Positions 18,701 through 25,982 of a DNA stretch of 64,000 nt are shown in pieces. Each line of letters starts with the position of its first letter. Positions within the stretch are counted from its first letter, which is position 1. Below the pieces are notes generated by a model that had not been told where the DNA came from, did no database searches, and saw nothing but the letters and a program-made list of their open reading frames with translations. A program made the translations under genes and the position numbers. Source of the DNA: Kordia sp. TARA_039_SRF (lineage in GTDB: Bacteria; Bacteroidota; Bacteroidia; Flavobacteriales; Flavobacteriaceae); NCBI GenBank assembly GCA_006383075.2, contig SMNH02000003.1, positions 98,425-162,424 of the forward strand. The letters run 5' to 3'.

Positions 18701-18835
18701 TTTCTTAAAGGCAGATTTTGTCAATCCTTTTTTCTCTAAATTGTTGACTTCTTTCCACAATTCCACATATTTTTCTTGTGCGTTTGCGAATTGACTAAAT
18801 AATACAATCATAAATATGGTGAGTACGTTTTTCAT
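12758..18835 (-). CDS. Giant alpha-2-macroglobulin family protein (paralogue without plug module)
   Basis: The protein has 2025 residues from the ATG at 18835. The open frame extends 20 codons further, but that start would bury the signal peptide (MKNVLTIFMIVLFSQFANA, then Gln20). Layout: a helical N-terminal half; an MG2-type domain from about 585 (FLFTDRSIYRPSQTVHFKG); bait-domain region; an acidic linker around 1190-1212 (VMDEVGEESEEAV); an A2M domain from about 1250 (NLQETAFFFPQL); a thioester motif CSEQ at 1481-1484 in YPYECSEQTF; then a thioester domain and C-terminal macroglobulin domains. It is expected to act as a periplasmic or secreted protease trap. The C-terminal halves of the two paralogues are clearly related (shared FVHLKDMRAAG-like and STNFFFD segments). 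It is divergent from a TPR-protein gene. Confidence 0.9.
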   Translation of the reverse strand: MKNVLTIFMIVLFSQFANAQEKYVELWKEVNNLEKKGLTKSAFKKASEIYTLAKKEQNNPQIVKAFLHKSNYQLTLEEDAELTIINSLKAEIASQSFPTKNILQSILGQLYWQYFKSNRYKFYNRTRTGKKIDTTDFRTWDLQTIFTEIIVHLDASLENASQLQKINLSEFNAILVEQEGSKKFRPTVYDFLAHNALDFYKTPENNIIKPEEIFTIDNEEYLCDAKLFTELTITTKDSLSREFKALQLYQNLIRFHLNDKSPEALINVNIERLQYVEEKASFDDSKEKLMQAYQNESTTYTTHSYSRMYVAELANLHEQQGSKFRHDSKEKYQWEYKKAMELCNEVISKFPDSEAAVRCKQIKNDILLKDIDINTEEVIPIGKHSKMLITYKNVDTLYYSVHKIPYNQLDAYRKARRNKSTVQFIANLPTNETWSSSLPSVQDYQPHSTEVIIPPLENGFYVLTASPTKKLNESFIAVDVLQVTNTAITHKQTAKNYIFQLTDRANGTPIANQTFTISYKKGYRDKSVQKSLTTDATGSAVLEASRSHNFYDISIKVPKENDLAHFDDFSFYRRNYRDERTTERLFLFTDRSIYRPSQTVHFKGILVHQKEKNSNIVANENIKVVLRDANYQIIEERTFVTNEYGSIKGEFSIPNNGLTGNFSIQASSKDSNLGDVYFSVEEYKRPKFEAEFLPVTKTFAVNDTVTVTGKAIAYAGSSISDAKVTYSVKRQQRYPSWMYWRRPSLVTSEQQITSGETTTNADGQFDINFKAIPEASATKDLLPIFDYYITADITDINGETRSTSTIIHVGYHSLQASISMNDKLDATKRNHNIEIITKNLNGEKVPAKGTITIHKLQAPNRVLRNRPYKVPDFPSIAEAKFKELFPHEAYSEEEQNFRTWNKGKNVLTETFDTEKSSNIKLKRIKRWDAGKYVVEIVTTDANGFEIKDIVYIDVWNPKDKYAADNALLEIYADKTSYVAGDDVMVTVRSASKDLKVTVDIEKDEQIVNSYTISLEDGKQLFRIPVDKKDEGGFVVHCSGTMYNSFLEKRLNIQVNYPPTDLTIETTTFRDKLKPNDKETWSFKIKGPKGEKVAAEVLSSMYGASLDQFKSHQWNFNPIYQPSYRSYVSIDDKTSFYIARFGDQENYERRYQKQTFDRLNWFGLYLSNYRRARYQRAVALESSSMVQRKIAVPVAEEVVMDEVGEESEEAVAFSMVEKSEKNMEVTTVLNAKDPKSIGETTQKEAIIPRKNLQETAFFFPQLQTDSEGNVSFTFTTPEALTKWKLQLLAHTKELHSATKTLTTVTQKELMVLPNAPRFVREGDAVVISTKISNLSEKNLNGEAMLQLIDPFTGNDINPALFPRLGEPSQNFSVTAKGNTQVSWLLYIPKNLQAIQYTITAKAGDYSDGEQNALPVLSNRMLVTETLPMWIRSNETKTFTLDKLAETKSTTLSHHKLSLEITSNPAWYAVQALPYLMEYPYECSEQTFSRYYANALASHIANSNPRIQQVFNQWKSSDALLSNLEKNQELKSLILQETPWVRDAQSEAAQKKRIALLFDLNRMQHEETRTLQKLQQMQSSSGGFPWFSGGRDNRFITQHIATGFGHLKKLNVFNPKDGNTQQLLRKAIQYLDAEFIKEYKNIRKYDKDADLSKDRLSYSQLHYLYMRSFFEEIQLSEEAQKIRDYYLGQIDKYWLSRSLYSKGLMALIAHRNERTKTANGILQSLKENSITSDELGMYWKANTRSWYWYQAPIETQALLIEAFSEVSNDITSVDNLKIWLLKHKQTNRWSTTKATADAVYALLLQGSDWLSVTDMVEVTVGNQQISPEKLENVKVEAGTGYFKTSWNGNEVQPEMAKVTLTKTGKGIAWGGLYWQYFEDLDKITTAETSLKLSKKLFKRTYDASGEVITEIDENTQLELGDLVRVRIELRNDRPMEFVHLKDMRAAGFEPINVLSQYKWQDGLGYYESTKDASTNFFFDYLPKGLFVFEYDLRVNNKGDFSNGISTIQSMYAPEFSSHSEGIRVKVD

Positions 18836-18898
18836 TCGTTTAAAAATTTGGTCAAATTGTAAAAAGTTTGTGTTGTTATGTAAAACTCTAATCACATT

Positions 18899-18914
18899 CT
18901 TTACGTATGTAAAG
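18899..18914. promoter_or_regulatory. Palindrome upstream of the second A2M gene
   Basis: CTTTAC-GTAT-GTAAAG is a perfect 6-bp inverted repeat 64 bases upstream of the A2M start, in the divergent spacer. It could be an operator for a dimeric regulator. No second copy upstream of the first A2M gene was noticed, so confidence is low. Confidence 0.3.
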
Positions 18915-19022
18915 TAAGGATTTTAATTCTAACATGCCTTATATCTGAATTTTTAATCGCAAAGAACATTCCAAGATGCTAAATGTTAAGATTATTTTAG
19001 GGAACATGTAGTCACGAAATAG

Positions 19023-19030
19023 TATCTTTG
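19023..19030 (+). promoter_or_regulatory. Candidate -7 promoter box for the TPR gene
   Basis: TATCTTTG matches the Bacteroidota -7 consensus TAnnTTTG exactly. It is 96 bases upstream of the TPR gene start. A good TTTG -33 box is not visible at the expected spacing, which lowers confidence. Confidence 0.4.
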
Positions 19031-19126
19031 GAATGAAAAATGATATGTAATACTAATTAAAAGTATCGTTTGTAGTCTGTAAAACGGCGGATTACATTTT
19101 GAATTCTACAAAATCGAAAAAACGAA

Positions 19127-20080
19127 ATGAAGCATTATTTTTTATTCCTTTTGTGCATTCCAATGTTGTGTGCAAGTCAAACTACGGAAGAACTTGTAAC
19201 AAAATTATTTGACAAAAAACAATACAGTCAGGCTGAAACCATCTTAAAAAAAGCAGTCGCAGATGCTCCAAATAATCGTCAGTTGATTGAATTGTTGGGC
19301 GATGCGTACGGATATCAAAAAAAGTGGGACGGCGCCATTGAAAATTACGAAAAACTGGTTGAAATGGACGATTATAATGCCAATTATCACTATAAATATG
19401 GCGGCGCTAAAGGTATGAAAGCCTTGGAAGTAAATAAGTTTAAAGCACTTGGTTTGATTGGAGATGTAAAACGTGCTTTTAAACGCGCTGCGGAACTCGA
19501 TCCGACACATATTGACGTGCGTTGGGCAATGGTTGAATTGTATATGCAATTGCCAGGCATCGTTGGCGGAAGCTATAAAAAGTCGATGAAATACGCCAAC
19601 GAATTGGAAAATCTCTCTAAAGTTGATGGCTATTTGGCGAAAGGATATATTTACGAATACGATGATGAGCCAGCAAAGGCGGAAGAGTATTATAAGAAAG
19701 CCATTGAAGTTGGTGGTTCTATGACCTGTTACGATAAATTAACGAACTTATATGTAAAACAAGATGAACCTTTGAAAGCGATTGCAAATTTGGAGAAATC
19801 GCACACCAAACACCAACGAAATGCCATGCATTATCAAATAGGAAAAGTGGCGGCAGATTATAATATTGAGCTTGAAAAAGGGGAGAAGTGTTTGTATTTA
19901 TACATTACCAATTACACCGCAAAAGATGGTGTTCCTGTGTGTTGGGCATACTATCGTTTATCACAAATCTTCAAACATAAAGGCAATAAACAAAAGGCGC
20001 TGGAATGGATTAACAAAGCTATAGCCGATGAAAAACTCGATCCGTTTACCGAGCATAAAGAAAAGGTGATGGCGATGTAG
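19127..20080 (+). CDS. Secreted tetratricopeptide-repeat protein
   Basis: The protein has 317 residues. The N-terminal signal (MKHYFLFLLCIPMLCAS, then Gln) directs it to the periplasm. TPR-like helical pairs recur along the chain: about 20-85 (YSQAETILKKAVADAPNNRQ, AIENYEKLVEMDDYNANY), 160-200 (AKAEEYYKKAIEVGG), 205-225 (DEPLKAIANLEKS) and near the end (KQKALEWINKAIADEKLDP). Such proteins are scaffolds and have no enzymatic motif. The central segment QLPGIVGGSYKKSMKYANEL resembles secreted TPR proteins of this phylum. It is transcribed divergently from the second A2M gene and converges on the DUF3137/lemA pair with a 10-base gap. A link to A2M is suggested only by position. Confidence 0.78.
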   Translation: MKHYFLFLLCIPMLCASQTTEELVTKLFDKKQYSQAETILKKAVADAPNNRQLIELLGDAYGYQKKWDGAIENYEKLVEMDDYNANYHYKYGGAKGMKALEVNKFKALGLIGDVKRAFKRAAELDPTHIDVRWAMVELYMQLPGIVGGSYKKSMKYANELENLSKVDGYLAKGYIYEYDDEPAKAEEYYKKAIEVGGSMTCYDKLTNLYVKQDEPLKAIANLEKSHTKHQRNAMHYQIGKVAADYNIELEKGEKCLYLYITNYTAKDGVPVCWAYYRLSQIFKHKGNKQKALEWINKAIADEKLDPFTEHKEKVMAM

Positions 20081-20090
20081 GGTTTTGTAT

Positions 20091-21032
20091 TCACCGTTTC
20101 GTCCAAATTCGCAAGTTCAAATCCAAGTCGTTTAAAATGGCTAGAATGCTTTCTACTTCTGCCAAAAAGCGCTCTATTTGTGTAAAGTTTACTTCATCAT
20201 GAAAGCTGGTTTTAAACATATCGTACGATTCGCTGATGGCAATATACACATTGTGTCCGCGAAAGGACAGGTATAAGTTTTCGCCAAATCGATCTTCCAA
20301 TTCCACAATACGCTCCATAATTTTGGGCGTTAAAATGTATCGCGCTTCCACTTGGTCATTGCTGTATACATTGAATCGGTCTTCAAATACAGGGTCTTCC
20401 AATCGCACACGTTTGTAGCGTGAAAACCAATTTTTCCCACCCGAAGAATACACATAGGTATCGTTTTGAATTTCTTTGTTGAAATCGGCAATTAAAAACA
20501 ATCCTTTAAAAATCGTGCTGTAGGAAGTTGTCGTATTTCCATCCTTGTCGCGACTTGTGTGTTTTTCTTCTGCGTGAATTTCTGAAAACGTAAAAGCAGT
20601 GGCGTCTAGTTTTCCGCTGAATAAATCTTCGCCATCAAATCGGTCAGGATTGATAAAAAGATTACTTGCGTTAAACATGCGTTCCGAAATATGGTGATTG
20701 TCTTCGTAAATAATTCCTGGAAATTGTGCTTCAACTATCGGTTTTATAACTTCGTCTTTGTATTTCTCAACCCATTTTCCTTTCCACGAATACGAAGAAG
20801 CTAACGGAATCATAAAAATAATGGCAGGAACAATAAACGCAAAAATAAGTCCAGGACCTTGTATGTTTATAGCTCCAAAAAGTAAGAACAAGACAAGCAA
20901 TGTCATAATTGCGAGATAGACAAAAAGCGTATATCGCCAGCGTTTTTTGGAGCGTTCAGAAATATGCTTTTTTTCATTTTTAAAAATATCAAGAATCGCT
21001 CGGTAGTTACTTTTTACCTCTTCTGAAATCAT
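20091..21032 (-). CDS. DUF3137 family membrane protein
   Basis: The protein has 313 residues. Two transmembrane segments sit at about 32-52 and 58-79 with short basic flanks; the rest is cytoplasmic or peripheral and contains the DUF3137 features FxxSxIHAEEKHTS and GLFLIADFNKE. The start codon overlaps the lemA stop by 4 bases (ATGA), so translation is coupled. LemA and DUF3137 are commonly adjacent in Bacteroidota. The role is unknown, although the pair is usually discussed as a membrane stress or envelope module. The C-terminal region ends with a predicted helix (FTQIERFLAEVESILAILND). Confidence 0.85.
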   Translation of the reverse strand: MISEEVKSNYRAILDIFKNEKKHISERSKKRWRYTLFVYLAIMTLLVLFLLFGAINIQGPGLIFAFIVPAIIFMIPLASSYSWKGKWVEKYKDEVIKPIVEAQFPGIIYEDNHHISERMFNASNLFINPDRFDGEDLFSGKLDATAFTFSEIHAEEKHTSRDKDGNTTTSYSTIFKGLFLIADFNKEIQNDTYVYSSGGKNWFSRYKRVRLEDPVFEDRFNVYSNDQVEARYILTPKIMERIVELEDRFGENLYLSFRGHNVYIAISESYDMFKTSFHDEVNFTQIERFLAEVESILAILNDLDLNLRIWTKR

Positions 21033-21598
21033 TCGTTGTCAAATAAACTTTTTACGTTCGGATTGGCTCTTTCGGAAGGAATGATGTCGAAAAATTCTTC
21101 TCTTTTAAAGTTAAAAAAGCCAGCAATAATGTTGGAAGGGAATTTATCCAAACCATTGTTGTAACTTAATACGGCAGCGTTGTGCGCACGTCGCGATGCG
21201 GAGATTTGACTTTCAATTTCGTTGAGGTTGTATTGCAAATTCAAAAAGTTTTCATTGGCTTTTAAATCAGGATAATTTTCTACAGAAATACTCAATTGTT
21301 GCAAGCCTTTCGTCAATTCTCTTTCCAGCATATTTCGCTCCGATTTGTCCAACGATTGTGAAACTAATTTTGAACGCAGTGCCGTAATATTTTCCAAGAC
21401 TTCTTTTTCGTGATTTGTATACTGTTTTACAGTTTCTACTAAATTCGGAATCAGGTCGTGGCGTTTTTTGAGCATCACATCTACCGAACTTTCGGCATTA
21501 TGCACTTGATTTCTTCTGCCAATAAGACTGTTATACATAGCGGCGATAGCAATTAAAATAATGACTACAATAGCAATCAATACGAGTGAAATATCCAT
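21029..21598 (-). CDS. lemA: LemA family protein
   Basis: The protein has 189 residues. A single N-terminal transmembrane helix (about 4-25) is followed by the LemA helical bundle: YNSLIGRRNQVHNAESSVDV at 22-41, then KKRHDLIPNLVETVKQY, the signature of the family. The C-terminal part contains the SRRAHNAAVLSYNN motif and the FPSNIIAGFF segment, both typical. Its cellular role is unresolved; LemA proteins are membrane-anchored with the bundle thought to be outside the cytoplasm. It is the first gene of a two-gene unit with the DUF3137 gene. The glycoside hydrolase gene upstream on the same strand is separated by 139 bases. Confidence 0.93.
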   Translation of the reverse strand: MDISLVLIAIVVIILIAIAAMYNSLIGRRNQVHNAESSVDVMLKKRHDLIPNLVETVKQYTNHEKEVLENITALRSKLVSQSLDKSERNMLERELTKGLQQLSISVENYPDLKANENFLNLQYNLNEIESQISASRRAHNAAVLSYNNGLDKFPSNIIAGFFNFKREEFFDIIPSERANPNVKSLFDNE

Positions 21599-21737
21599 GT
21601 TGTTTAAAATTAAGGTTCGTTTATTGGTGTTGTTTTTTGTTAGAATGTTTCAAGCATAGTTGAAATTTAATCATTTAATTCTAGTAAAATTTAAGAATTC
21701 ACAGCAATCGCATTTCGTTTTCAATTTCCTTAAAAAA

Positions 21738-23549
21738 CTACTCAAAAACAACTTCATCAATATAAATGTTTTGAAAAGCACCAGAACTGCTAGAAAAAAT
21801 AACCAATCCAGAACGGATACAACGCAAATCAGCTCGTTTTACGTTGAGCGTATATTTTTTCCACTTGCTAGTCAATTCAATCTCTTTTGATTTTTTTGAA
21901 GTATCTGGAAAAGGTTTGTCGTTTTCAATCAGTCCAAAACCAATCGTAGCAAAAACGCCGTCAAAGTCCGATTTAGCCCAAAAAGAAAATTGTTTGGCAT
22001 CTTCAATTGTATATCCGCCAAGAATATCTCCCCAATCATTTTTTGGATCAACAAAGGCGAGTCCGTACCAACCACTTCGCTCTTTATACGAAATTTTAAT
22101 AGCATAGTTTCCTGCATAGACTTCTTGAGTATGTTTCGTGTCGACAGTCATTGCTTGGTAATTTCCCATGTAGCCTGTTGGCAGATAGGGAAGTTCATCA
22201 CCATCCTTATACACATAAAAAGGCGCTTGTACTTTTGGAACTAGATATTTCCTATTTTTGGCGTCAGCGTCAGTTGCTTGAATTCCTGTAGAAGCGATAC
22301 CGACATTATTAAACGTATCTTGCACATTGACATAGATTTTTACCGCACCATGCTCTTTCGGAACTTGAATTTCAAAACCTTCTGTGAGCGAACTTCTAAA
22401 ATTTAACTTATTAATTTGATTTCTGCGTTTGCGACTTCCTGTGCGCTGATTGTAATAAAAGCGAATGTCTAATTTTTCATTTTCAACATCCGTGACGTTT
22501 AATGTTATAGGAATCCAAGAGCCGCTTTTTAAGGTATCGTTTGAAATTTCAAAGCTGTTTATTTTCGGAATGTGATTTGTCGGTTCTTTTCCAGTGTACG
22601 CTTTCCGAATTGCCCAATACGTCGGACGATACAACCCGCGATGATGTGTAAACAACCAAGGCGTTCCAAAATCATTTCCGTTGGCATAATGAAATATATA
22701 CACGCCCAAACACTGTGATTTGTTTTTAATCCAGTTGTTGTAACCATTTACAATTGTGTTGTATTTTTCTTCGTCAGAAGGTTCTATTTTGACACCATTG
22801 CTATCGTTTTGAATGTCCCACTCGCCAGTGACATTAAATTCCGTAATCACGTACGGTTTGTCAATATTTCTTTTTTGAAGTTCTTCTTGTAACAAATTCG
22901 CACCAGCGCCATAACTATTTAAACCATAAATATCAATGGAAGGTACGTATTTTTCCCACCAATCTAAGCCAAACGTCCAAGCTTCTGTAGAACTAATCGG
23001 GTGCTTCGAATCTATTTTTTTAATGTTGCTACATACACGTTCTAAAAATTTGGAATAGGCTTCTTTTTCAGCATCGGTTGCCATGTTGAGATAGACTTCA
23101 TTTCCTACGCCCCAAACCAACACTGCAGGATGATTTTTATACATTTCCACAACATTCATGGCTTGTTGATACATTGTTTCCATTCCTTGTGTGTCTTTCA
23201 AGTAATTGAAACTATCGTCGTCTTCCATGCCAGGACGTCCGTGACGCATCCAAATGCCAACCATCACTTTGATGTTGTGTTTTGCGGCAGCATCTAAAAA
23301 AGCTTTTGTGTGTTCGCCTGTTGCCCATGTACGCAATGTATTGATGCCCAGTTTTTGTAAATCTTTAAAATAACGATTGTAATTGGCTGTATCATTTTCA
23401 TGTCCGAACGTGACACCTTTTACAGGAAACGGTTTTCCGTTAACTTCTAATTGCCAAATGGAATCTTTCTTTTCAACCGTAACTTGTGCATTCACACAAA
23501 AAGTACAGAGAACTGCAAAAATAAATATAGAGTGAAGTACTGCTTTCAT
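21738..23549 (-). CDS. Secreted clan GH-A glycoside hydrolase (GH2/GH5-like TIM barrel) with C-terminal carbohydrate-binding-like domain
   Basis: The protein has 603 residues from the ATG at 23549, chosen because it begins the signal peptide (MKAVLHSIFIFAVLCTFCVN, then AQ); an ORF start six codons upstream is less likely. The (beta/alpha)8 barrel spans about 38-322. The acid/base is probably Glu151 in WGVGNEVYL and the nucleophile Glu237 in YVITEFNV, the NE...TE pairing of clan GH-A retaining enzymes. It starts with the NGKPFPVKGVTF pattern common in GH2 TIM-barrel proteins. Residues about 330-430 look like an immunoglobulin-type domain and 430-603 like a jelly-roll carbohydrate-binding domain (FSFWAKSDFDG, IYIDEVVFE). 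The substrate cannot be inferred. It lies 22 bases after a small membrane-protein gene, probably in one operon. Confidence 0.8.
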   Translation of the reverse strand: MKAVLHSIFIFAVLCTFCVNAQVTVEKKDSIWQLEVNGKPFPVKGVTFGHENDTANYNRYFKDLQKLGINTLRTWATGEHTKAFLDAAAKHNIKVMVGIWMRHGRPGMEDDDSFNYLKDTQGMETMYQQAMNVVEMYKNHPAVLVWGVGNEVYLNMATDAEKEAYSKFLERVCSNIKKIDSKHPISSTEAWTFGLDWWEKYVPSIDIYGLNSYGAGANLLQEELQKRNIDKPYVITEFNVTGEWDIQNDSNGVKIEPSDEEKYNTIVNGYNNWIKNKSQCLGVYIFHYANGNDFGTPWLFTHHRGLYRPTYWAIRKAYTGKEPTNHIPKINSFEISNDTLKSGSWIPITLNVTDVENEKLDIRFYYNQRTGSRKRRNQINKLNFRSSLTEGFEIQVPKEHGAVKIYVNVQDTFNNVGIASTGIQATDADAKNRKYLVPKVQAPFYVYKDGDELPYLPTGYMGNYQAMTVDTKHTQEVYAGNYAIKISYKERSGWYGLAFVDPKNDWGDILGGYTIEDAKQFSFWAKSDFDGVFATIGFGLIENDKPFPDTSKKSKEIELTSKWKKYTLNVKRADLRCIRSGLVIFSSSSGAFQNIYIDEVVFE

Positions 23550-23571
23550 AGCTCTATAAAAATACAATTTA

Positions 23572-23760
23572 TTACTTACTTTTCTTAGGCGGCGTCATAA
23601 ATCCCCAAACAACATACAGAGCAGCAAAAAAAGTAATCAAGACTTCTGAAATGCTGAATCGTTGCTCAAATATTGCAACACTGGCAATATATACAATTGT
23701 CAATGCGAATACGGTTCGAAGCGTCCAGTTGTTCTTAAGGAAATGGATGATTTTTTGCAT
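23572..23760 (-). CDS. Small two-helix membrane protein
   Basis: The protein has 62 residues. Two hydrophobic helices are visible, about 14-31 (VFALTIVYIASVAIF) and 37-55 (ISEVLITFFAALYVVWGFM), with a basic N-terminus and a PPKKSK tail, so both termini are probably cytoplasmic. The start ATG is at 23760 and the stop is 22 bases before the glycoside hydrolase start, suggesting co-transcription. I do not recognise the family. Confidence 0.6.
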   Translation of the reverse strand: MQKIIHFLKNNWTLRTVFALTIVYIASVAIFEQRFSISEVLITFFAALYVVWGFMTPPKKSK

Positions 23761-23930
23761 GGTAAGTGGTTTTAATGATGTGCTATGTTTAGTCTTTAAT
23801 TCGACTTTTTAATATAGTCTGCTTATTCTTAAGAAAGGCAAAAATTGTTTTCACAGCAATGGTTTTAATGTAGCATGTCAGTTTTAAAACTGTAGCATTT
23901 TTACAAATCTTTACACATTTCCTAAATGAC

Positions 23931-24434
23931 TTATTCCGCTACTTTGTTTGCATTTTTATTTGGATAGCGCAAATATAAATACAAACCAATAGCCATAAAG
24001 GTGAAAGCTTTTATAAACATCAACACGATTCGTAATTCGGTTTCTTTTATATCAAAAAAGTCTGTTTGCATTCTAGATTCCAACTTATTATTCGCAATTT
24101 GTTGCAAAAGTTCAGTCATAAAAATAGAAATAATAACCGCAATGATAATACTAAGTCCAATTTTACTAAAAAGTAAACGCAAACTTTTATCTATAGTAAA
24201 AACAGTACCTGCGCGACGATTTTTATAGGTTTTTCCATAAAAAATCATTTCTAATAGGAGTCCTAATATCCATGAGATTATTATAATAAGCCATAAAGCG
24301 AGTAGTCCGTCTCCTGTAGAAAAACTAATGAAGGGATAAAGTGTATAAAATAGGATGAGTCCTGGAACGAAACTGACTAAGAACTTGTCAATAAAAATAT
24401 CGTTAAAAAACGCGTTGATTTTTTCGTTGTTCAT
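23931..24434 (-). CDS. Integral membrane protein of unknown function
   Basis: The protein has 167 residues with four hydrophobic stretches: about 18-35 (FLVSFVPGLILFYTLYP), 42-63 (GLLALWLIIIISWILGLLLEMI), 90-108 (KIGLSIIIAVIISIFMTEL) and 138-157 (FIKAFTFMAIGLYLYLRY). A basic loop, GKTYKNRRAG, lies between helices 2 and 3 and is probably cytoplasmic. No motif or family is recognised. It is separated by 170 bases from the small membrane protein downstream and stands head to head with mpl across 189 bases. Confidence 0.62.
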   Translation of the reverse strand: MNNEKINAFFNDIFIDKFLVSFVPGLILFYTLYPFISFSTGDGLLALWLIIIISWILGLLLEMIFYGKTYKNRRAGTVFTIDKSLRLLFSKIGLSIIIAVIISIFMTELLQQIANNKLESRMQTDFFDIKETELRIVLMFIKAFTFMAIGLYLYLRYPNKNANKVAE

Positions 24435-24570
24435 AATCTTGGTTGGTGTTAGATGTTGTTATTAAGGTTTTTAGCCCTTTAAAAGTAAGAAAATATAAAA
24501 TAAAACTCACAATTCATTCCATTATATAGCGCAACTATTGAAATTGCTTGTAGAGTTTCAATGCGTAAAA

Positions 24571-24601
24571 TTGTCAAAAACCAAAAACCCTTTTATCTTT
24601 A
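24571..24601 (+). promoter_or_regulatory. Candidate promoter of mpl
   Basis: TTG (24571-24573), 20 bases, then TATCTTTA (24594-24601), one mismatch from TAnnTTTG. It lies just upstream of the ATG at 24624 and inside the longer open frame that begins at 24561, which argues for the shorter mpl protein. Confidence 0.45.
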
Positions 24602-24623
24602 CATTTTTAGAATCTTACAACCA

Positions 24624-25982
24624 ATGCGAATACATTTTATAGCTATCGGCGGAAGCGCCATGCACAATTTAGCACTTGCTTTACACGCAAAAGGATACCA
24701 AATTACAGGAAGCGACGATGTTATTTTTGAACCCTCTAAAAGCAGATTGGACGCAAAAGGATTACTTCCAGAAAGTTTTGGTTGGTTTCCTGAAAAAATC
24801 ACTACTGACTTAGATGCGATTATCTTGGGAATGCACGCAAAACCAGACAATCCTGAGTTGCTAAAAGCGCAAGAATTGGGTATTACTATTTATTCGTATC
24901 CTGAATTTTTATACGAGCAATCCAAATACAAAACGCGCGTAGTGATTGGTGGAAGTCACGGAAAAACAACGATTACATCCATGATTTTACACGTGTTAAA
25001 TTATCACGATATTGAAGTCGATTATATGGTTGGTGCGCAGTTGGAAGGTTTTGACACGATGGTGCATCTCACAGAAGAAAACGATTTTATCATTTTAGAA
25101 GGTGACGAATATTTATCATCGCCGATTGATCGTAGACCGAAATTTCACTTGTATAAACCAAATATCGCATTGTTAAGTGGTATTGCGTGGGATCATATCA
25201 ACGTATTTCCAACCTATGAAAATTACGTTGAACAGTTTCAAATATTTGTAGATTCTATCACAAAAGGCGGAAGCATCAATTACAACGAAGAAGATGCAGA
25301 AGTGGTAAGAGTGGTAGAAGCTTCTGAAAATCCGATTCGTAAATTAAGCTATAAAACGCCAGAATATATCGTGGAAAATGGGCAAACTTTATTGTTGACG
25401 CCAGATGGTTATATGCCGATTGAAATCTTCGGAAAACACAACCTCAACAACCTCGCAGGCGCCAAATGGATTTGCCAACATATCGGCGTTGATGAAGAAG
25501 ATTTTTACGAAGCCATTGCTACATTTTCTGGAGCGAGCAAACGCTTGGAAAAAATTGCGCAAAAAGACTTAACAGTAGTGTATAAAGACTTTGCACATTC
25601 GCCAAGCAAAGTACAAGCAACCACCAAAGCAGTCAAAGAACAATACCTAGACAGAACTGTGTTGGCGTGTTTGGAACTGCACACATACAGTAGCTTAAAT
25701 GCAGAGTTTTTAAAAGAATACAAAGGCGCACTTGATGCGGCAGATAAAGCAGTCGTTTTCTATTCGCCACATGCAGTAAAAATCAAACAATTGGAAGAAG
25801 TTACAGAAGCACAAATTGCCAATGCATTCCAGCGTGAAGATTTAATCATTTACACTGATTCAGCCGAATTTAAAGCATTTTTATTCAGTCAAAACTTAGA
25901 AAATACAGCGGTTTTACTCATGAGTTCTGGAAACTATGGCGGATTGGATTTTGAGGAATTTACACAGCACGTTCAAGGCTAA
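24624..25982 (+). CDS. mpl: UDP-N-acetylmuramate:L-alanyl-gamma-D-glutamyl-meso-diaminopimelate ligase
   Basis: The protein has 452 residues. Mpl joins the recycled tripeptide L-Ala-D-Glu-meso-DAP to UDP-MurNAc in the cytoplasm, returning cell-wall peptide to peptidoglycan synthesis. It has the Mur ligase plan: N-terminal Rossmann part (IHFIAIGGSAMHNLA, 3-17), ATP-binding GSHGKTT at 110-116, central HINVFPTYENY and GxHNLNN (FGKHNLNNLAGA), and a C-terminal domain with KDFAHSPSK. The AMHNLA and HSPSK features favour Mpl over MurC. The ATG at 24624 gives the usual length; the open frame 21 codons longer overlaps the promoter. Its stop directly abuts the stop of the convergent paiB-like gene. Confidence 0.93.
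   Translation: MRIHFIAIGGSAMHNLALALHAKGYQITGSDDVIFEPSKSRLDAKGLLPESFGWFPEKITTDLDAIILGMHAKPDNPELLKAQELGITIYSYPEFLYEQSKYKTRVVIGGSHGKTTITSMILHVLNYHDIEVDYMVGAQLEGFDTMVHLTEENDFIILEGDEYLSSPIDRRPKFHLYKPNIALLSGIAWDHINVFPTYENYVEQFQIFVDSITKGGSINYNEEDAEVVRVVEASENPIRKLSYKTPEYIVENGQTLLLTPDGYMPIEIFGKHNLNNLAGAKWICQHIGVDEEDFYEAIATFSGASKRLEKIAQKDLTVVYKDFAHSPSKVQATTKAVKEQYLDRTVLACLELHTYSSLNAEFLKEYKGALDAADKAVVFYSPHAVKIKQLEEVTEAQIANAFQREDLIIYTDSAEFKAFLFSQNLENTAVLLMSSGNYGGLDFEEFTQHVQG

Noticed and set aside
18836-18895. N-terminal extension of the second A2M protein
   Set aside because: The extension is not hydrophobic and would place the signal peptide internally; the ATG at 18835 is preferred.
21660-21890. 76-codon plus-strand frame between lemA and the glycoside hydrolase
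   Set aside because: Mostly antisense to the hydrolase 3' end; low-complexity, no start context.
24561-24623. Longer mpl start at 24561
   Set aside because: A promoter-like TTG-N20-TATCTTTA lies inside this stretch, and family length fits the ATG at 24624.
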